From Mycolicibacterium novocastrense (GTDB taxonomy: Bacteria; Actinomycetota; Actinomycetes; Mycobacteriales; Mycobacteriaceae): DNA of 64,000 nucleotides. Made by a program: the position numbers and the translations under genes. Under the pieces are notes generated by a model. It was not told the DNA's origin and searched no databases. It saw only the letters and a list, made by a program, of their open reading frames with translations. Shown piece by piece: positions 10,323 through 21,667 of the stretch. The DNA is taken from the NCBI RefSeq assembly GCF_001570485.1, contig NZ_BCTA01000036.1, positions 1-64,000 of the forward strand, read 5' to 3'. Position 1 is the first letter of the stretch, and each line of letters starts with the position of its first letter.

Positions 10323-11062
10323 TACCGCTCCACCGCGGCCAGGGCCTCAGGCAGGGTGAATCGACCGGCGTACAACGCTTTTCCGACGATCGCCCCTTCG
10401 ACGCCACTATCGGTCAGCGTGGCGATCGCCCGCAGGTCGTCGAGGCTGGACACACCGCCGGACGCAATCACCGGCGCGTCCGTTCGGTCGGTCACCTTCG
10501 ACAGCAGTTCGAGGTTGGGTCCGTTGAGCGTGCCGTCCTTGGTGACGTCGGTCACGACGAAGCGCGAACAGCCTTCTCCGTCAAGCCGTTCCAGGACCTC
10601 CCAGAGGTCTCCGCCGTCGGTCTCCCATCCGCGGCCGCGGAGGCGATGGTCTCCGTCGACGATCTTCACGTCCAGGCCGACGGCCACCTTCTCGCCGTGT
10701 TCGGCGACGACCTTGGCGCACCACTGCGGGTTCTCCAGTGCTGCGGTGCCGAGGTTCACCCGAGCACAGCCGGTGGCGAGCGCCGCCGACAGCGACTGGT
10801 CGTCACGGATGCCGCCGGACAGCTCGACCGCCACGTCGAGCTTGCCGACCACCTCGGCCAGCAGTTCTCGGTTGCTGCCCCGGCCGAACGCGGCGTCGAG
10901 GTCGACGAGGTGGATCCACTCCGCGCCGTCGCGTTGCCACGTCAGCGCGGCCTCCAGCGCAGAGCCGTATTCGGTCTCGCTGCCTGCCTGGCCCTGCACC
11001 AGGCGCACAGCCCGGCCCTCGACCACATCGACGGCGGGAAGAAGAATCAGTCGTTCCGGCAC
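10322..11062 (-). CDS. priA: Bifunctional phosphoribosyl isomerase PriA (HisA/TrpF)
   Basis: PriA isomerises ProFAR in histidine synthesis and, in actinobacteria, phosphoribosylanthranilate in tryptophan synthesis. The 246-residue barrel has the first catalytic aspartate in [10 protein letters not shown], the second in [11 protein letters not shown], and the [11 protein letters not shown] loop characteristic of PriA rather than plain HisA. No trpF is present in the trp cluster, which fits the dual role. The start is GTG at 11062; the frame stays open far upstream but lacks family similarity there. The stop TAA overlaps the impA ATG. Confidence 0.95.
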   Translation of the reverse strand: MPERLILLPAVDVVEGRAVRLVQGQAGSETEYGSALEAALTWQRDGAEWIHLVDLDAAFGRGSNRELLAEVVGKLDVAVELSGGIRDDQSLSAALATGCARVNLGTAALENPQWCAKVVAEHGEKVAVGLDVKIVDGDHRLRGRGWETDGGDLWEVLERLDGEGCSRFVVTDVTKDGTLNGPNLELLSKVTDRTDAPVIASGGVSSLDDLRAIATLTDSGVEGAIVGKALYAGRFTLPEALAAVER

Positions 11063-11100
11063 TGTGGTGGTCTCCTCTTCGCGCGAGCGCTCATCGGTGG

Positions 11101-11717
11101 TCAACCTAATGCCTTCACCCAGTTGGCGAGTAATGCGGCACCGGCATCGCCGCTCTTCTCCGGGTGGAACTGCGTGGCCGACAGTGGTCCGTCCTCGACG
11201 GCGGCGAGGAACGGCACATGGTGTGTGGCCCATGTCAGTTTCGCGGCCGGATCGCCCTCCCACTGCTGGGCGGCGTACGAGTGCACGAAATAAAAGCGGG
11301 TGTCCGCCTCCATTCCGGCGAACAGGGTGCTGCCCTCGGGGGCGTCGACCACGTTCCAGCCCATGTGCGGGATCACCGGCGCGTCGAGTCGCACCACGGC
11401 ACCGGGCCATTGGCCGCAGCCGGTCGTCTCGACCCCGAACTCCACGCCCCGGGAGAACAGAATCTGCATACCGACACAGACGCCGAGCACGGGGCGGCCG
11501 GCCGCCACCCGGTCGGCGATGAGCTTGGGGCCGTCGATCTTGCGCAGTCCAGCCATGCACGCCTCGAAGGCGCCGACGCCGGGCACCACAAGCCCGTCGG
11601 CGTTCAGCGCGGCGTCGGCGTCGGCGGTGACCGTGACGTCGGCACCGACGCGCTCCAATGCCCGTTGAGCCGAGCGGAGGTTGCCCGAACCGTAGTCCAG
11701 GATGACTACTTTGGTTG

Positions 11718-11721
<4 letters not shown>
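11101..11721 (-). CDS. hisH: Imidazole glycerol phosphate synthase, glutaminase subunit
   Basis: HisH hydrolyses glutamine and channels ammonia to HisF. The 206-residue class I amidotransferase has the nucleophile cysteine in VLGVCVGMQ, the oxyanion region [10 protein letters not shown], and the His-Glu pair in [10 protein letters not shown]. The GTG at 11721 overlaps the hisB stop. A 38-base gap separates it from priA, the only sizeable gap inside the his operon. Confidence 0.97.
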
Positions 11722-14799
<3,078 letters not shown>

Positions 14800-14835
14800 T
14801 CTCCCAGAGCAGACCAAATTGGTTATGGAGGCACC

Positions 14836-15246
14836 ATGCGAGCCAGCGAGCACCCGAATAACGCCCCGGGCGTGCCTATGGTGTTCCCGCCATGGTTTGA
14901 GAACCTGCAGGTCAAGTACCTGAATAAGATGATCAGACCGTTTTCTCGACTGATGCCGGGAATGGCGACCATCAAACACCGCGGCCGCAGGTCCGGAAAA
15001 CCATACGAGACGATCGTCACGGTCTATCGCAAGGGAAACACCGCGGCCGTCGCACTCGGGCACGGCAAAACTGACTGGGTGAAGAACGTGTTGGCCGCCG
15101 GCGAGGCCGACCTGCGTCTTGCCCGCCGGGACTTGCATCTGGTCAACCCGCGCATCGTGCCCGCCGGCGGCGACGCGCAAGGCCTACCTTTCATGGCCCG
15201 CCTCCAAGCCAAGAAGATGGGCGTCTTCGTCGCCGACATCGCCTGA
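14836..15246 (+). CDS. Deazaflavin-dependent nitroreductase-family (Ddn-like) protein
   Basis: This 136-residue protein belongs to the F420-binding split-barrel family typified by M. tuberculosis Ddn. The family core is seen in [19 protein letters not shown] and [15 protein letters not shown]. Family members reduce quinones or nitroimidazoles with F420H2; the substrate here is unknown. A GGAGG ribosome site lies four bases before the ATG. The gene is divergent from hisD and ends one base from the stop of the convergent dehydrogenase. Confidence 0.85.
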   Translation: MRASEHPNNAPGVPMVFPPWFENLQVKYLNKMIRPFSRLMPGMATIKHRGRRSGKPYETIVTVYRKGNTAAVALGHGKTDWVKNVLAAGEADLRLARRDLHLVNPRIVPAGGDAQGLPFMARLQAKKMGVFVADIA

Positions 15247-15247
15247 G

Positions 15248-16273
15248 TTACAACCGGCTGAACACCGTCTTCCCCGTCATTCTCGGCCACACCTCCGGCG
15301 CCTCCTTCCACGGGGCCACACGTTCAACAGCAGCCGAAAGATCCTGTCCGGCAAGCAGTTCCAATACCTCCGGTAGCACCGCGCGGGCATTGACACGCCC
15401 CGTGACGAAACGCGCGCCGCGCGTGTACATCGACAGCAGCGGCATCTCCACCGCGCCCTGGTAGTAGATGCCGGTGTCGGTGCACACACCATCCGGCCAG
15501 GTCGCCCGCAGCGTCGCCGCCAACAGCGCCGGGTCCGCCGACGTGTGCACCGTCACCGGATACGGTTCGGCGGTCTTGTCGGGCTTAGCGCGGTCCTGCA
15601 CGACCGCGCCCAGCTTCTCGGCCACCGCAAGCCGGTGCGGATCGGTGTCGACGTAGTCCACGTGCACACCCGCCGCGACCGCCGTCGCCGCCGCGTACAG
15701 GCCGATCGACAGCCGTCCCACGACCAGCACCCGTTGATCCGCCACCGGTAGCGAAGCAAGCTCGTCGCGATACGGCCCGACACCGCGCCAACCGTCGGGG
15801 ATGTTGTCCGACATCGAGGCGACGGCGACGGGGTCCGCGCCCTCGGGTAACGGCACGAGCATCGCGTCGGCATACGGCACCAGCACCAGGTCGGCCATGA
15901 ATCCCCCACCGTCGAGGCCCGCCAACGGCGCCATTCCGTACGTCGCCATCAGCGGCAAGGTCGCACACGACCCGGTCACACCGCGCAGACACGCGCCGCA
16001 CTCACCGCAGCTGATCTGGAACGGCACGACAACCCGATCGCCGACCGCGACGCTGCGCACGTCGTCACCGATCGCGACCACCTCGGCCACCCCCTCATGC
16101 CCAACCGCATGACCGGGCGGCATCGGCAGCCGACCCTGCACCACCGCCACATCGAGGTCACAGCACGCCACCGCAATTGGTCTGACGAGCGCTTGCCCCG
16201 GACCGGCGAGTTGCGGGTCGGGTGCCTCACGCCAGGCGTACTTACCGGCGTCTTCGAGCATCAGCTGTTGCAT
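15248..16273 (-). CDS. Zinc-dependent alcohol dehydrogenase-family protein
   Basis: This medium-chain dehydrogenase (341 residues from the ATG at 16273; a GTG at 16279 would add two) has the catalytic zinc ligands in VACCDLDV and GHAVGHEGV and the four-cysteine structural zinc lobe in CGECGACLRGVTGSC. The Rossmann segment VLVVGRLSIGLYAA departs from the usual GxGxxG. A threonine-dehydrogenase or formaldehyde-type role cannot be told apart. It is divergent from a TetR repressor across a 64-base region with a perfect 10-base inverted repeat, so it is probably that repressor's target. Confidence 0.87.
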   Translation of the reverse strand: MQQLMLEDAGKYAWREAPDPQLAGPGQALVRPIAVACCDLDVAVVQGRLPMPPGHAVGHEGVAEVVAIGDDVRSVAVGDRVVVPFQISCGECGACLRGVTGSCATLPLMATYGMAPLAGLDGGGFMADLVLVPYADAMLVPLPEGADPVAVASMSDNIPDGWRGVGPYRDELASLPVADQRVLVVGRLSIGLYAAATAVAAGVHVDYVDTDPHRLAVAEKLGAVVQDRAKPDKTAEPYPVTVHTSADPALLAATLRATWPDGVCTDTGIYYQGAVEMPLLSMYTRGARFVTGRVNARAVLPEVLELLAGQDLSAAVERVAPWKEAPEVWPRMTGKTVFSRL

Positions 16274-16292
16274 GGTCACGCCCTTCTTTAGT

Positions 16293-16318
16293 GATCGCTC
16301 AACTATTCTTGAGCGATC
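16293..16318. promoter_or_regulatory. Candidate TetR operator, 10-base perfect inverted repeat
   Basis: GATCGCTCAA at 16293-16302 and TTGAGCGATC at 16309-16318 form a perfect inverted repeat with a six-base spacer. It lies midway between the divergent dehydrogenase and tetR starts and just upstream of the tetR -10 (TAAAGT 16326-16331), where a bound repressor would block both promoters. Confidence 0.75.
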
Positions 16319-16325
16319 TTTCTAG

Positions 16326-16331
16326 TAAAGT
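16326..16331 (+). promoter_or_regulatory. -10 element, predicted leaderless tetR mRNA
   Basis: TAAAGT followed by six bases (CAAGAC) and the ATG at 16338 puts the expected first transcribed base at the start codon. No Shine-Dalgarno sequence is present. Confidence 0.6.
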
Positions 16332-16337
16332 CAAGAC

Positions 16338-16904
16338 ATGCCTCGCCCGGACCGCAGTCGCGCCGCTCTGATCGACACTGCGGCACTACTGTTCCGCAGG
16401 CAGGGCTACGCGGCGACCGGCGTCAACCAGATCCTTGAGCTCGCCGAGGTCAAAGCGGGCTCGCTGTACCACCACTTCCCCGAGGGCAAGCAGCAGTTGG
16501 CGGCCGCCGTGGTTGAGCGTGTCGGCGCCGACATCGAACAGCGACTGCGGGATCTGCTGGCCACGGAGGCACCCGTGCCCGACCTCATCGACGGCTGGCT
16601 CGACCTGATGGCCTCGGGACTGACCTCCGACCCGCGCGACGGCTGCCCCATCGAGCCGATCGCCACCGAGTCGGTCGACGCCAGCGCACTGATCCGGCAA
16701 GCATCGGCGACAGCGTTCGCCGGCTGGCGCCGGGCCATCGCGGACCGGCTGCATGCCGACGGGTGGGCGCAGGACGACGCCGAGCAGACCGCGCTGGCTC
16801 TGATAGCGCTCGTCGAGGGTGCGCTAATACTCGCCCGGACCGCGGGCGACACCGCCGCCCTCGACTCTGCGAAGGCCGCCGCTCGGACGCTGCTGAGCCG
16901 GTGA
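16338..16904 (+). CDS. TetR-family transcriptional regulator
   Basis: This 188-residue protein has an N-terminal TetR helix-turn-helix (about residues 8-55, with VNQILELAEVKAGSLYHHF) and an alpha-helical ligand domain containing SDPRDGCPIEP, as in the LmrA/YxaF-like subgroup. It most likely represses itself and the divergent zinc dehydrogenase. The ligand is unknown, though control of a dehydrogenase suggests a small aldehyde, alcohol or related compound. Confidence 0.88.
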   Translation: MPRPDRSRAALIDTAALLFRRQGYAATGVNQILELAEVKAGSLYHHFPEGKQQLAAAVVERVGADIEQRLRDLLATEAPVPDLIDGWLDLMASGLTSDPRDGCPIEPIATESVDASALIRQASATAFAGWRRAIADRLHADGWAQDDAEQTALALIALVEGALILARTAGDTAALDSAKAAARTLLSR

Positions 16905-16905
16905 G

Positions 16906-17388
16906 CTACTTGCAGAGCTCGGTGATGCTCTTGTTTTCCGCGTCGGCGTCGCTCAACCTTTTCGCTTGCGCCGGATCGTCATTGGCCACTCCAGCCGTAG
17001 CGTTGGCGCCGATGTCCATCAAATTGTTCGCGAATTGTTCGACTTTCTCCGCGAGCACCACAGGGGTCGCCGGATCGAGCCGCTCCAGCAGGTACTGACC
17101 CCCGTCGTACAAGGAGATCCGCGCATTGGCGGCCACCGCCTGCGCCCCGGTGACGTCCTGCGGACCGCCTTCCGGCTGCAAGTTCGTGTTGAGCGTGATG
17201 CCTTTCCGGACAACGTCGGCGGCGCTGCAGATCTTGGTCTTGGCGTCCGCGATCTGAGCCGAATCGTATTCTGGGTCCGACGGACTGGTCCTGTACAGCG
17301 TCCATCCCGCGAGCGCCAAAGCGAAGACGGCTACGGCCAGGCTGACGACGACCAACAATCCGAGGCGTCGCGACGAATCCTCATCCAC
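16906..17388 (-). CDS. Single-pass membrane protein of unknown function
   Basis: This 160-residue protein has a short cytoplasmic N-terminus, one membrane helix (LGLLVVVSLAVAVFALALAGWTLY, about residues 9-32), and an outside domain of about 125 residues with two cysteines (KICSAADVV and ITELCK) placed to form a disulfide. The start GTG at 17388 gives the V-DEDSSRR N-terminus; longer in-frame starts would run into nadC. I do not recognise the family; similar lone membrane-anchored proteins are common in mycobacteria. It follows nadC on the same strand after a 22-base gap. Confidence 0.7.
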   Translation of the reverse strand: MDEDSSRRLGLLVVVSLAVAVFALALAGWTLYRTSPSDPEYDSAQIADAKTKICSAADVVRKGITLNTNLQPEGGPQDVTGAQAVAANARISLYDGGQYLLERLDPATPVVLAEKVEQFANNLMDIGANATAGVANDDPAQAKRLSDADAENKSITELCK

Positions 17389-17410
17389 GCGACCGATGCT
17401 ATCGGCCGAA

Positions 17411-18268
17411 TCAGATATCGAGCCCGATATCGAGCACCCGCACCGAGTGCGTGAGCGCACCCACCGCGAGATAGTCGACGCCCGTTCCCGCATATTCCGC
17501 CGCGCTTTGCAGCGACAGCCCGCCAGAGGATTCCAGCTTGGTCGCAGGTGACCGAGAGTCGCGGCGCTGCACCGCGATCTGCGTCTGCCACACGGGAAAG
17601 TTGTCGAGCAGCACGAGCTCGACGTTCTCCGCCAGCACTTCGTCGAGCTGCTCGAGTGAGTCGACCTCGACCTCGCATTCGATATCCGGCGCCGATGCGC
17701 GCACCGCGCGCAGGGCCGCCACCACCGACCCGGCCGCCGCGACGTGGTTGTCCTTGATCAGCGCCGCATCACCCAGCCCCATGCGGTGGTTGACCCCGCC
17801 GCCGACGCGCACCGCGTACTTCTGCAGTGAGCGCAAGCCCGGCAACGTCTTACGGGTGTCGCGGATCTTCGCCGCACTCCCGGCGACCGCTTCGACCCAC
17901 GCTGCTGTCGCGGTCGCGATGCCCGAGAGGTGACAGACCAGGTTCAGCGTGGTGCGCTCGGCGGTCAGCAGCCCCTGCGTGGGCGCCTCGACGGTGAGCA
18001 CAAGGCCACCGGGTTCGAGCCGGGCACCGTCCTCGACACGATGCTTGACCAGGTAGTTGTCGGGACCGATCACCTCGTCGAAGGCAAGCAGCGCGATGTC
18101 CACACCGGCGATCACGCCGGCCTCGCGCACCACCATCGACGCCGTCGTCCTCGCATCGGCGGGCACTGTCGCCAGCGTGGTGACATCGGGTCCGTACCGC
18201 AGGTCTTCTTCGAGCGCACGGGCGATGACGCTGCGAGCCTCGGTGAGCTCGTCGGCGGTGAACTCCAT
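17411..18268 (-). CDS. nadC: Nicotinate-nucleotide pyrophosphorylase (quinolinate PRTase)
   Basis: NadC converts quinolinate and PRPP to nicotinate mononucleotide. The 285-residue protein shows EEDLRYGPDVTT, the active-site block TRKTLPGLRSLQKYAV, GGGVNHRMGLGDAALIKDNH and the late LESSGGLSL. The ATG at 18268 shares its first base with the nadB stop (TGATG); a GTG at 18277 is an alternative. It is the third gene of nadABC. Confidence 0.97.
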   Translation of the reverse strand: MEFTADELTEARSVIARALEEDLRYGPDVTTLATVPADARTTASMVVREAGVIAGVDIALLAFDEVIGPDNYLVKHRVEDGARLEPGGLVLTVEAPTQGLLTAERTTLNLVCHLSGIATATAAWVEAVAGSAAKIRDTRKTLPGLRSLQKYAVRVGGGVNHRMGLGDAALIKDNHVAAAGSVVAALRAVRASAPDIECEVEVDSLEQLDEVLAENVELVLLDNFPVWQTQIAVQRRDSRSPATKLESSGGLSLQSAAEYAGTGVDYLAVGALTHSVRVLDIGLDI

Positions 18269-19845
18269 CAGCAACACACTTCCGCCGGTACCAGGACGCG
18301 CGCCTGTAGCGGGTCGACGTCGGGGTAGTCCCGGCGATGATGGCAGCCCCGAGATTCGGTGCGGGTCAACGCCGCCGCGGCGACCGCCGCCGCAGCGGTG
18401 GTCAGCGCGGCGTCCTCGAAATCGGCGCGCGAGTCGATCACGCGGGGCGGCGCGGTGTCGAGTTCCTTGGCCAGAATCCGCAGACCGTCTGCGTCGCGAA
18501 CCACCCCGGCGTTCTTGGTCATCGCCCGCTGCAGATCGGCACGGGGCAGCGCGCGCCGCACCACCGGCTCCGGCGGCCGTGCCGTCACCGATCCGGCGGC
18601 CAAAGCGTGTGCGGCGGCGGCATTTCCGGCCCTGTCCCCCACCACGAGACCCTCGAGTAGGCTGTTCGACGCCAGCCTGTTCGCACCGTGCATGCCCGTA
18701 CGCGCGACCTCACCCGCGGCGAACAGGCCGGCCAGCTCGGTGCGCCCGTACGCATCGGTGACCACGCCGCCGCAGCTGTAGTGCGCGCCGGGTAGCACGG
18801 GGATGGCCTCCAGCGTGGGATCGATTCCGGCCGCTCGGCATGCCGCGGTCACCGTCGGGAATCGATCCTCGAAGTTGTCGATTCGCCGGGCGTCGAGAAA
18901 CACGCAGGGCGCGCCGGTCTGCTCGATGCGGGCGTGGATCGCCGCGGCAACCACATCGCGCGGCGCCAGATCGCCCATCGGGTGAACCCCGTCGGTGACC
19001 GAACGACCTTGCGAGTCAACGAGTATCGCACCCTCGCCGCGAACGGCCTCGGTGATCAGCGGGCGCCTACCGCCGTTGTGGCCGTCGAAGAGCATGGTGG
19101 GGTGGAACTGGATGAACTCGATGTCGCTGACCTCAACTCCGGCCCACATCGCCAGCGCGACACCGTCTGCCGTCGACCCATCGGGGTTGGTGGTCGCCGA
19201 GTAGAGGTGGCCCAGTCCCCCGGTCGCGAGAATCACCGACGGCGCGTGCACCACGCCGAACCCGTCGTCGTTGAGCACCAGCACCCCGGTGACCGCGCCT
19301 GCGTCATGCAGGATCTCGACCGCGACATGGTTGGGGCGGATGTCCAGCGTGGCCGCGGCGCCATTGAGGGTTCGCTGTACCTCGGCGCCGGTCGCGTCGC
19401 CGCCGGCGTGGATGATCCGGCGTCGCGAATGCCCACCTTCGCGGGTCAGCGACCATGTGCCGGGTGTCGACTCGTCGAACTGCGCACCGTGCTCGACTAG
19501 TTCGGCGACCGCGCGGTAGCCGTCGGTCACGATCGAGCGCACGGCGTCCGGATCGCACAGGCCCGCGCCCGCCGCGAGCGTGTCGGCGATGTGCGCCTCG
19601 TTCGAATCGCCGTCCTCGCGCAGAGCGTCGGGCAGCACGACGGCGATCCCACCCTGGGCGTAGAACGTCGCGGTGGTCCCCACCAGTTTGGGGGCCTTGC
19701 TGAGCACCATGACTTTTCGGCCACGACGGTGTGCGGCCAGGGCCGCCACCAGGCCCGCCACTCCGGTCCCGATCACCACGACGTCGGCGCGCTGCTGCCA
19801 ATGGCCGGCCCACCTGCCGGCACCGCAACCCGCCGGGCGCGTCAT
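18268..19845 (-). CDS. nadB: L-aspartate oxidase
   Basis: NadB oxidises aspartate to iminoaspartate with FAD. The 525-residue protein has the FAD-binding [17 protein letters not shown] at about residues 22-38, the flavin/substrate segments [29 protein letters not shown] and [15 protein letters not shown], and [17 protein letters not shown]. The C-terminus is the alpha-helical bundle of the family. The ATG at 19845 overlaps the nadA stop by four bases. Confidence 0.96.
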   Translation of the reverse strand: MTRPAGCGAGRWAGHWQQRADVVVIGTGVAGLVAALAAHRRGRKVMVLSKAPKLVGTTATFYAQGGIAVVLPDALREDGDSNEAHIADTLAAGAGLCDPDAVRSIVTDGYRAVAELVEHGAQFDESTPGTWSLTREGGHSRRRIIHAGGDATGAEVQRTLNGAAATLDIRPNHVAVEILHDAGAVTGVLVLNDDGFGVVHAPSVILATGGLGHLYSATTNPDGSTADGVALAMWAGVEVSDIEFIQFHPTMLFDGHNGGRRPLITEAVRGEGAILVDSQGRSVTDGVHPMGDLAPRDVVAAAIHARIEQTGAPCVFLDARRIDNFEDRFPTVTAACRAAGIDPTLEAIPVLPGAHYSCGGVVTDAYGRTELAGLFAAGEVARTGMHGANRLASNSLLEGLVVGDRAGNAAAAHALAAGSVTARPPEPVVRRALPRADLQRAMTKNAGVVRDADGLRILAKELDTAPPRVIDSRADFEDAALTTAAAAVAAAALTRTESRGCHHRRDYPDVDPLQARVLVPAEVCC

Positions 19846-20885
19846 TCTCCGCCGCCGGGCTGGCCGATCGCGATCATGCGCTGCACGCTGGCCCGCGCCA
19901 GCCGCGCGGTCTCGGGATCGACGTGCACTTCGTCCTTGCCCTCGACCAGGCAACGCAGCAGCGCGGCGGGGGTGATCATCTTCATGAACCGGCAGGACGC
20001 GCGGTCGTTGACGGCCATGAAGTCGACATCCGGTGCGGCACGGCGCAACTGGTGCAGCATCCCGACCTCGGTGGCGACCAACACCTGCCGCGCGCCGGTC
20101 TCGCGCGCGGCGTCCAGCATGCCGCCCGTCGACAGGATCTTGACCCGGTCCTCGGGAACGGCGCCCTCACCGGCGAGGTACAAAGCCGATGTCGCACAAC
20201 CGCATTCGGGGTGAACGAACAGCTCGGCATCCGGGTGGGAGCGGGCTTGGTCGGCGAGCTCGTCGCCGTTGATCCCGGCGTGCACGTGGCATTCGCCCGC
20301 CCACACGTGCAGGTTCTTGCGGCCCGTGACGCGCCGGACGTGCGCACCGAGAAACTGGTCCGGGCAGAACAGCACCTCGCGGTCCTCGGGAATCGAGGCC
20401 ACCACCTCGACCGCGTTCGATGACGTGCAGCAGATGTCGGTCTCGGCCTTCACCGCCGCGGTGGTGTTGACGTAGGACACCACGACCGCGCCGGGGTGCT
20501 CGGCCTTCCACGCGCGCAGTTCGTCGGCGGTGATGGAGTCGGCCAGCGAACAACCGGCTCGCTGGTCCGGGATGAGCACCGTCTTGTCCGGGGACAGGAT
20601 CTTGGCCGTCTCAGCCATGAAGTGCACGCCGCAGAACACGATCGTGTCCTCGGGCACGTCGGCGGCGATTCGCGACAGCGCCAGCGAGTCACCGACGTGA
20701 TCGGCGACGTCCTGGATGGCGGGCAACTGGTAGTTGTGCGCCAGAAGCGTGGCGCCCCGCAGATCGGCAAGGCGACGAACTTCGGCGGCCCACTCCTCGT
20801 CACCGTCGACCCCGGAGAAACCGGCAGGACCGTCGACGATGCGGCTCGAAAGGTTGTCCGCGGGCATCCGGTCCAGAACCGTCAT
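19842..20885 (-). CDS. nadA: Quinolinate synthase
   Basis: NadA condenses iminoaspartate with dihydroxyacetone phosphate to quinolinate using an oxygen-sensitive 4Fe-4S cluster. The 347-residue protein has the family segments [16 protein letters not shown] and [15 protein letters not shown], and the expected cluster cysteines in [17 protein letters not shown] and NDRASCRFM. It is the first gene of nadABC, with a GAAGGAGG ribosome site before its ATG and the NrtR-type palindrome directly upstream. Confidence 0.97.
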   Translation of the reverse strand: MTVLDRMPADNLSSRIVDGPAGFSGVDGDEEWAAEVRRLADLRGATLLAHNYQLPAIQDVADHVGDSLALSRIAADVPEDTIVFCGVHFMAETAKILSPDKTVLIPDQRAGCSLADSITADELRAWKAEHPGAVVVSYVNTTAAVKAETDICCTSSNAVEVVASIPEDREVLFCPDQFLGAHVRRVTGRKNLHVWAGECHVHAGINGDELADQARSHPDAELFVHPECGCATSALYLAGEGAVPEDRVKILSTGGMLDAARETGARQVLVATEVGMLHQLRRAAPDVDFMAVNDRASCRFMKMITPAALLRCLVEGKDEVHVDPETARLARASVQRMIAIGQPGGGE

Positions 20886-20909
20886 CGCCGCCTCCTTCGT
20901 CCAAATCGA

Positions 20910-20932
20910 GTTTTCGACTTACAATCGAAAAC
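20910..20932. promoter_or_regulatory. Candidate NrtR operator in the nadA/nrtR spacer
   Basis: GTTTTCGA at 20910-20917 and TCGAAAAC at 20925-20932 form a perfect 8-base inverted repeat with a seven-base spacer. The repeat ends at the base before the nrtR start codon and covers TACAAT (20920-20925), the likely -10 of nrtR, so binding would shut both divergent genes. Confidence 0.8.
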
Positions 20933-21625
20933 ATGGCACATATTAGCACCGCCCACGAGGTGCTCGCCGCCGTGTTCCAGGTTCGGGAAGTCGCCAGCGG
21001 GAAACCAGCACTTCATGTGCTGTTGTGGCAGCGGGCACTCGATCCGCAACGCGGCAGGTGGTCGCTTCCCGGCGGGCGTCTCGGCGACGACGAAGACATG
21101 ACGAGCTCGGTGCGCCGTCAACTGGCCGAGAAAGTGGACCTCCGTGAGCTTGCCCACCTCGAGCAGCTGGCGGTGTTCTCCGATCCGCATCGCGTCCCTG
21201 GTGATCGCATGATCGCGTCGACGTTTCTCGGGCTGGTGCCCTCCCCCGCCACCCCGGAGTTGCCGCCGGACACGCGCTGGCATCCGGTGAGCGACCTGCC
21301 GCCGATGGCGTTCGATCACGGCACCATGGTCGAACACGCACGTACCAGGCTGGTCGCCAAGCTCTCTTATACGAACATTGGATTTGCCTTGGCACCAACG
21401 GAATTCGCCCTATCGGCGTTGAGGGACATCTACAGCGCCGCGCTCGGCCACCACGTGGACGCCACCAATCTGCAACGCGTGCTCGAACGCCGCAACGTCA
21501 TCACCCGCACGGGCACCACGGCGCGGTCCGGGCGCAGCGGCGGCCGCCCCGCGGCGTTGTACCGGTTCACCCAGGCGCGCTACCGCGTGACCGACGAGTT
21601 CGCCGCCCTGCGCCCGCCCGGGTGA
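20933..21625 (+). CDS. nrtR: Nudix-type transcriptional regulator of NAD synthesis (NrtR/NadQ type)
   Basis: This 230-residue protein has an N-terminal Nudix-like domain (GRWSLPGGRLGDDEDMTSSVRRQL) in which the catalytic REUXEEXGU core is degenerate, and a C-terminal winged-helix domain (about residues 145-225: FALSALRDIYSAALGHHVD, then NLQRVLERRNVI). That is the layout of NrtR repressors, which sense NAD-related metabolites with an inactive Nudix domain. It lies divergent from nadABC with a palindrome between them, so it most likely represses de novo NAD synthesis. M. tuberculosis Rv1593c is the positional match. Confidence 0.9.
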   Translation: MAHISTAHEVLAAVFQVREVASGKPALHVLLWQRALDPQRGRWSLPGGRLGDDEDMTSSVRRQLAEKVDLRELAHLEQLAVFSDPHRVPGDRMIASTFLGLVPSPATPELPPDTRWHPVSDLPPMAFDHGTMVEHARTRLVAKLSYTNIGFALAPTEFALSALRDIYSAALGHHVDATNLQRVLERRNVITRTGTTARSGRSGGRPAALYRFTQARYRVTDEFAALRPPG

Positions 21626-21637
21626 GTCGACTGGATT

Positions 21638-21654
21638 CTTAAGGCTTCCTTAAG
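21638..21654. promoter_or_regulatory. 17-base palindrome before the lipase-family gene
   Basis: CTTAAGG-CTT-CCTTAAG is a perfect 7-base inverted repeat. It ends 13 bases before the ATG at 21668. AAGAAT (21656-21661) followed by six bases and the ATG gives a plausible leaderless promoter, which the palindrome would overlap at its upstream part. It could also act as a terminator-like hairpin for nrtR, but no T-run follows. Confidence 0.6.
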
Positions 21655-21667
21655 TAAGAATGGCCGA

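Noticed and set aside
14813..14823. ACCAA-A-TTGGT dyad between hisD and the Ddn-like gene
   Set aside because: Only five bases per arm; it could arise by chance and no linked regulator is present, so I do not call it an operator.
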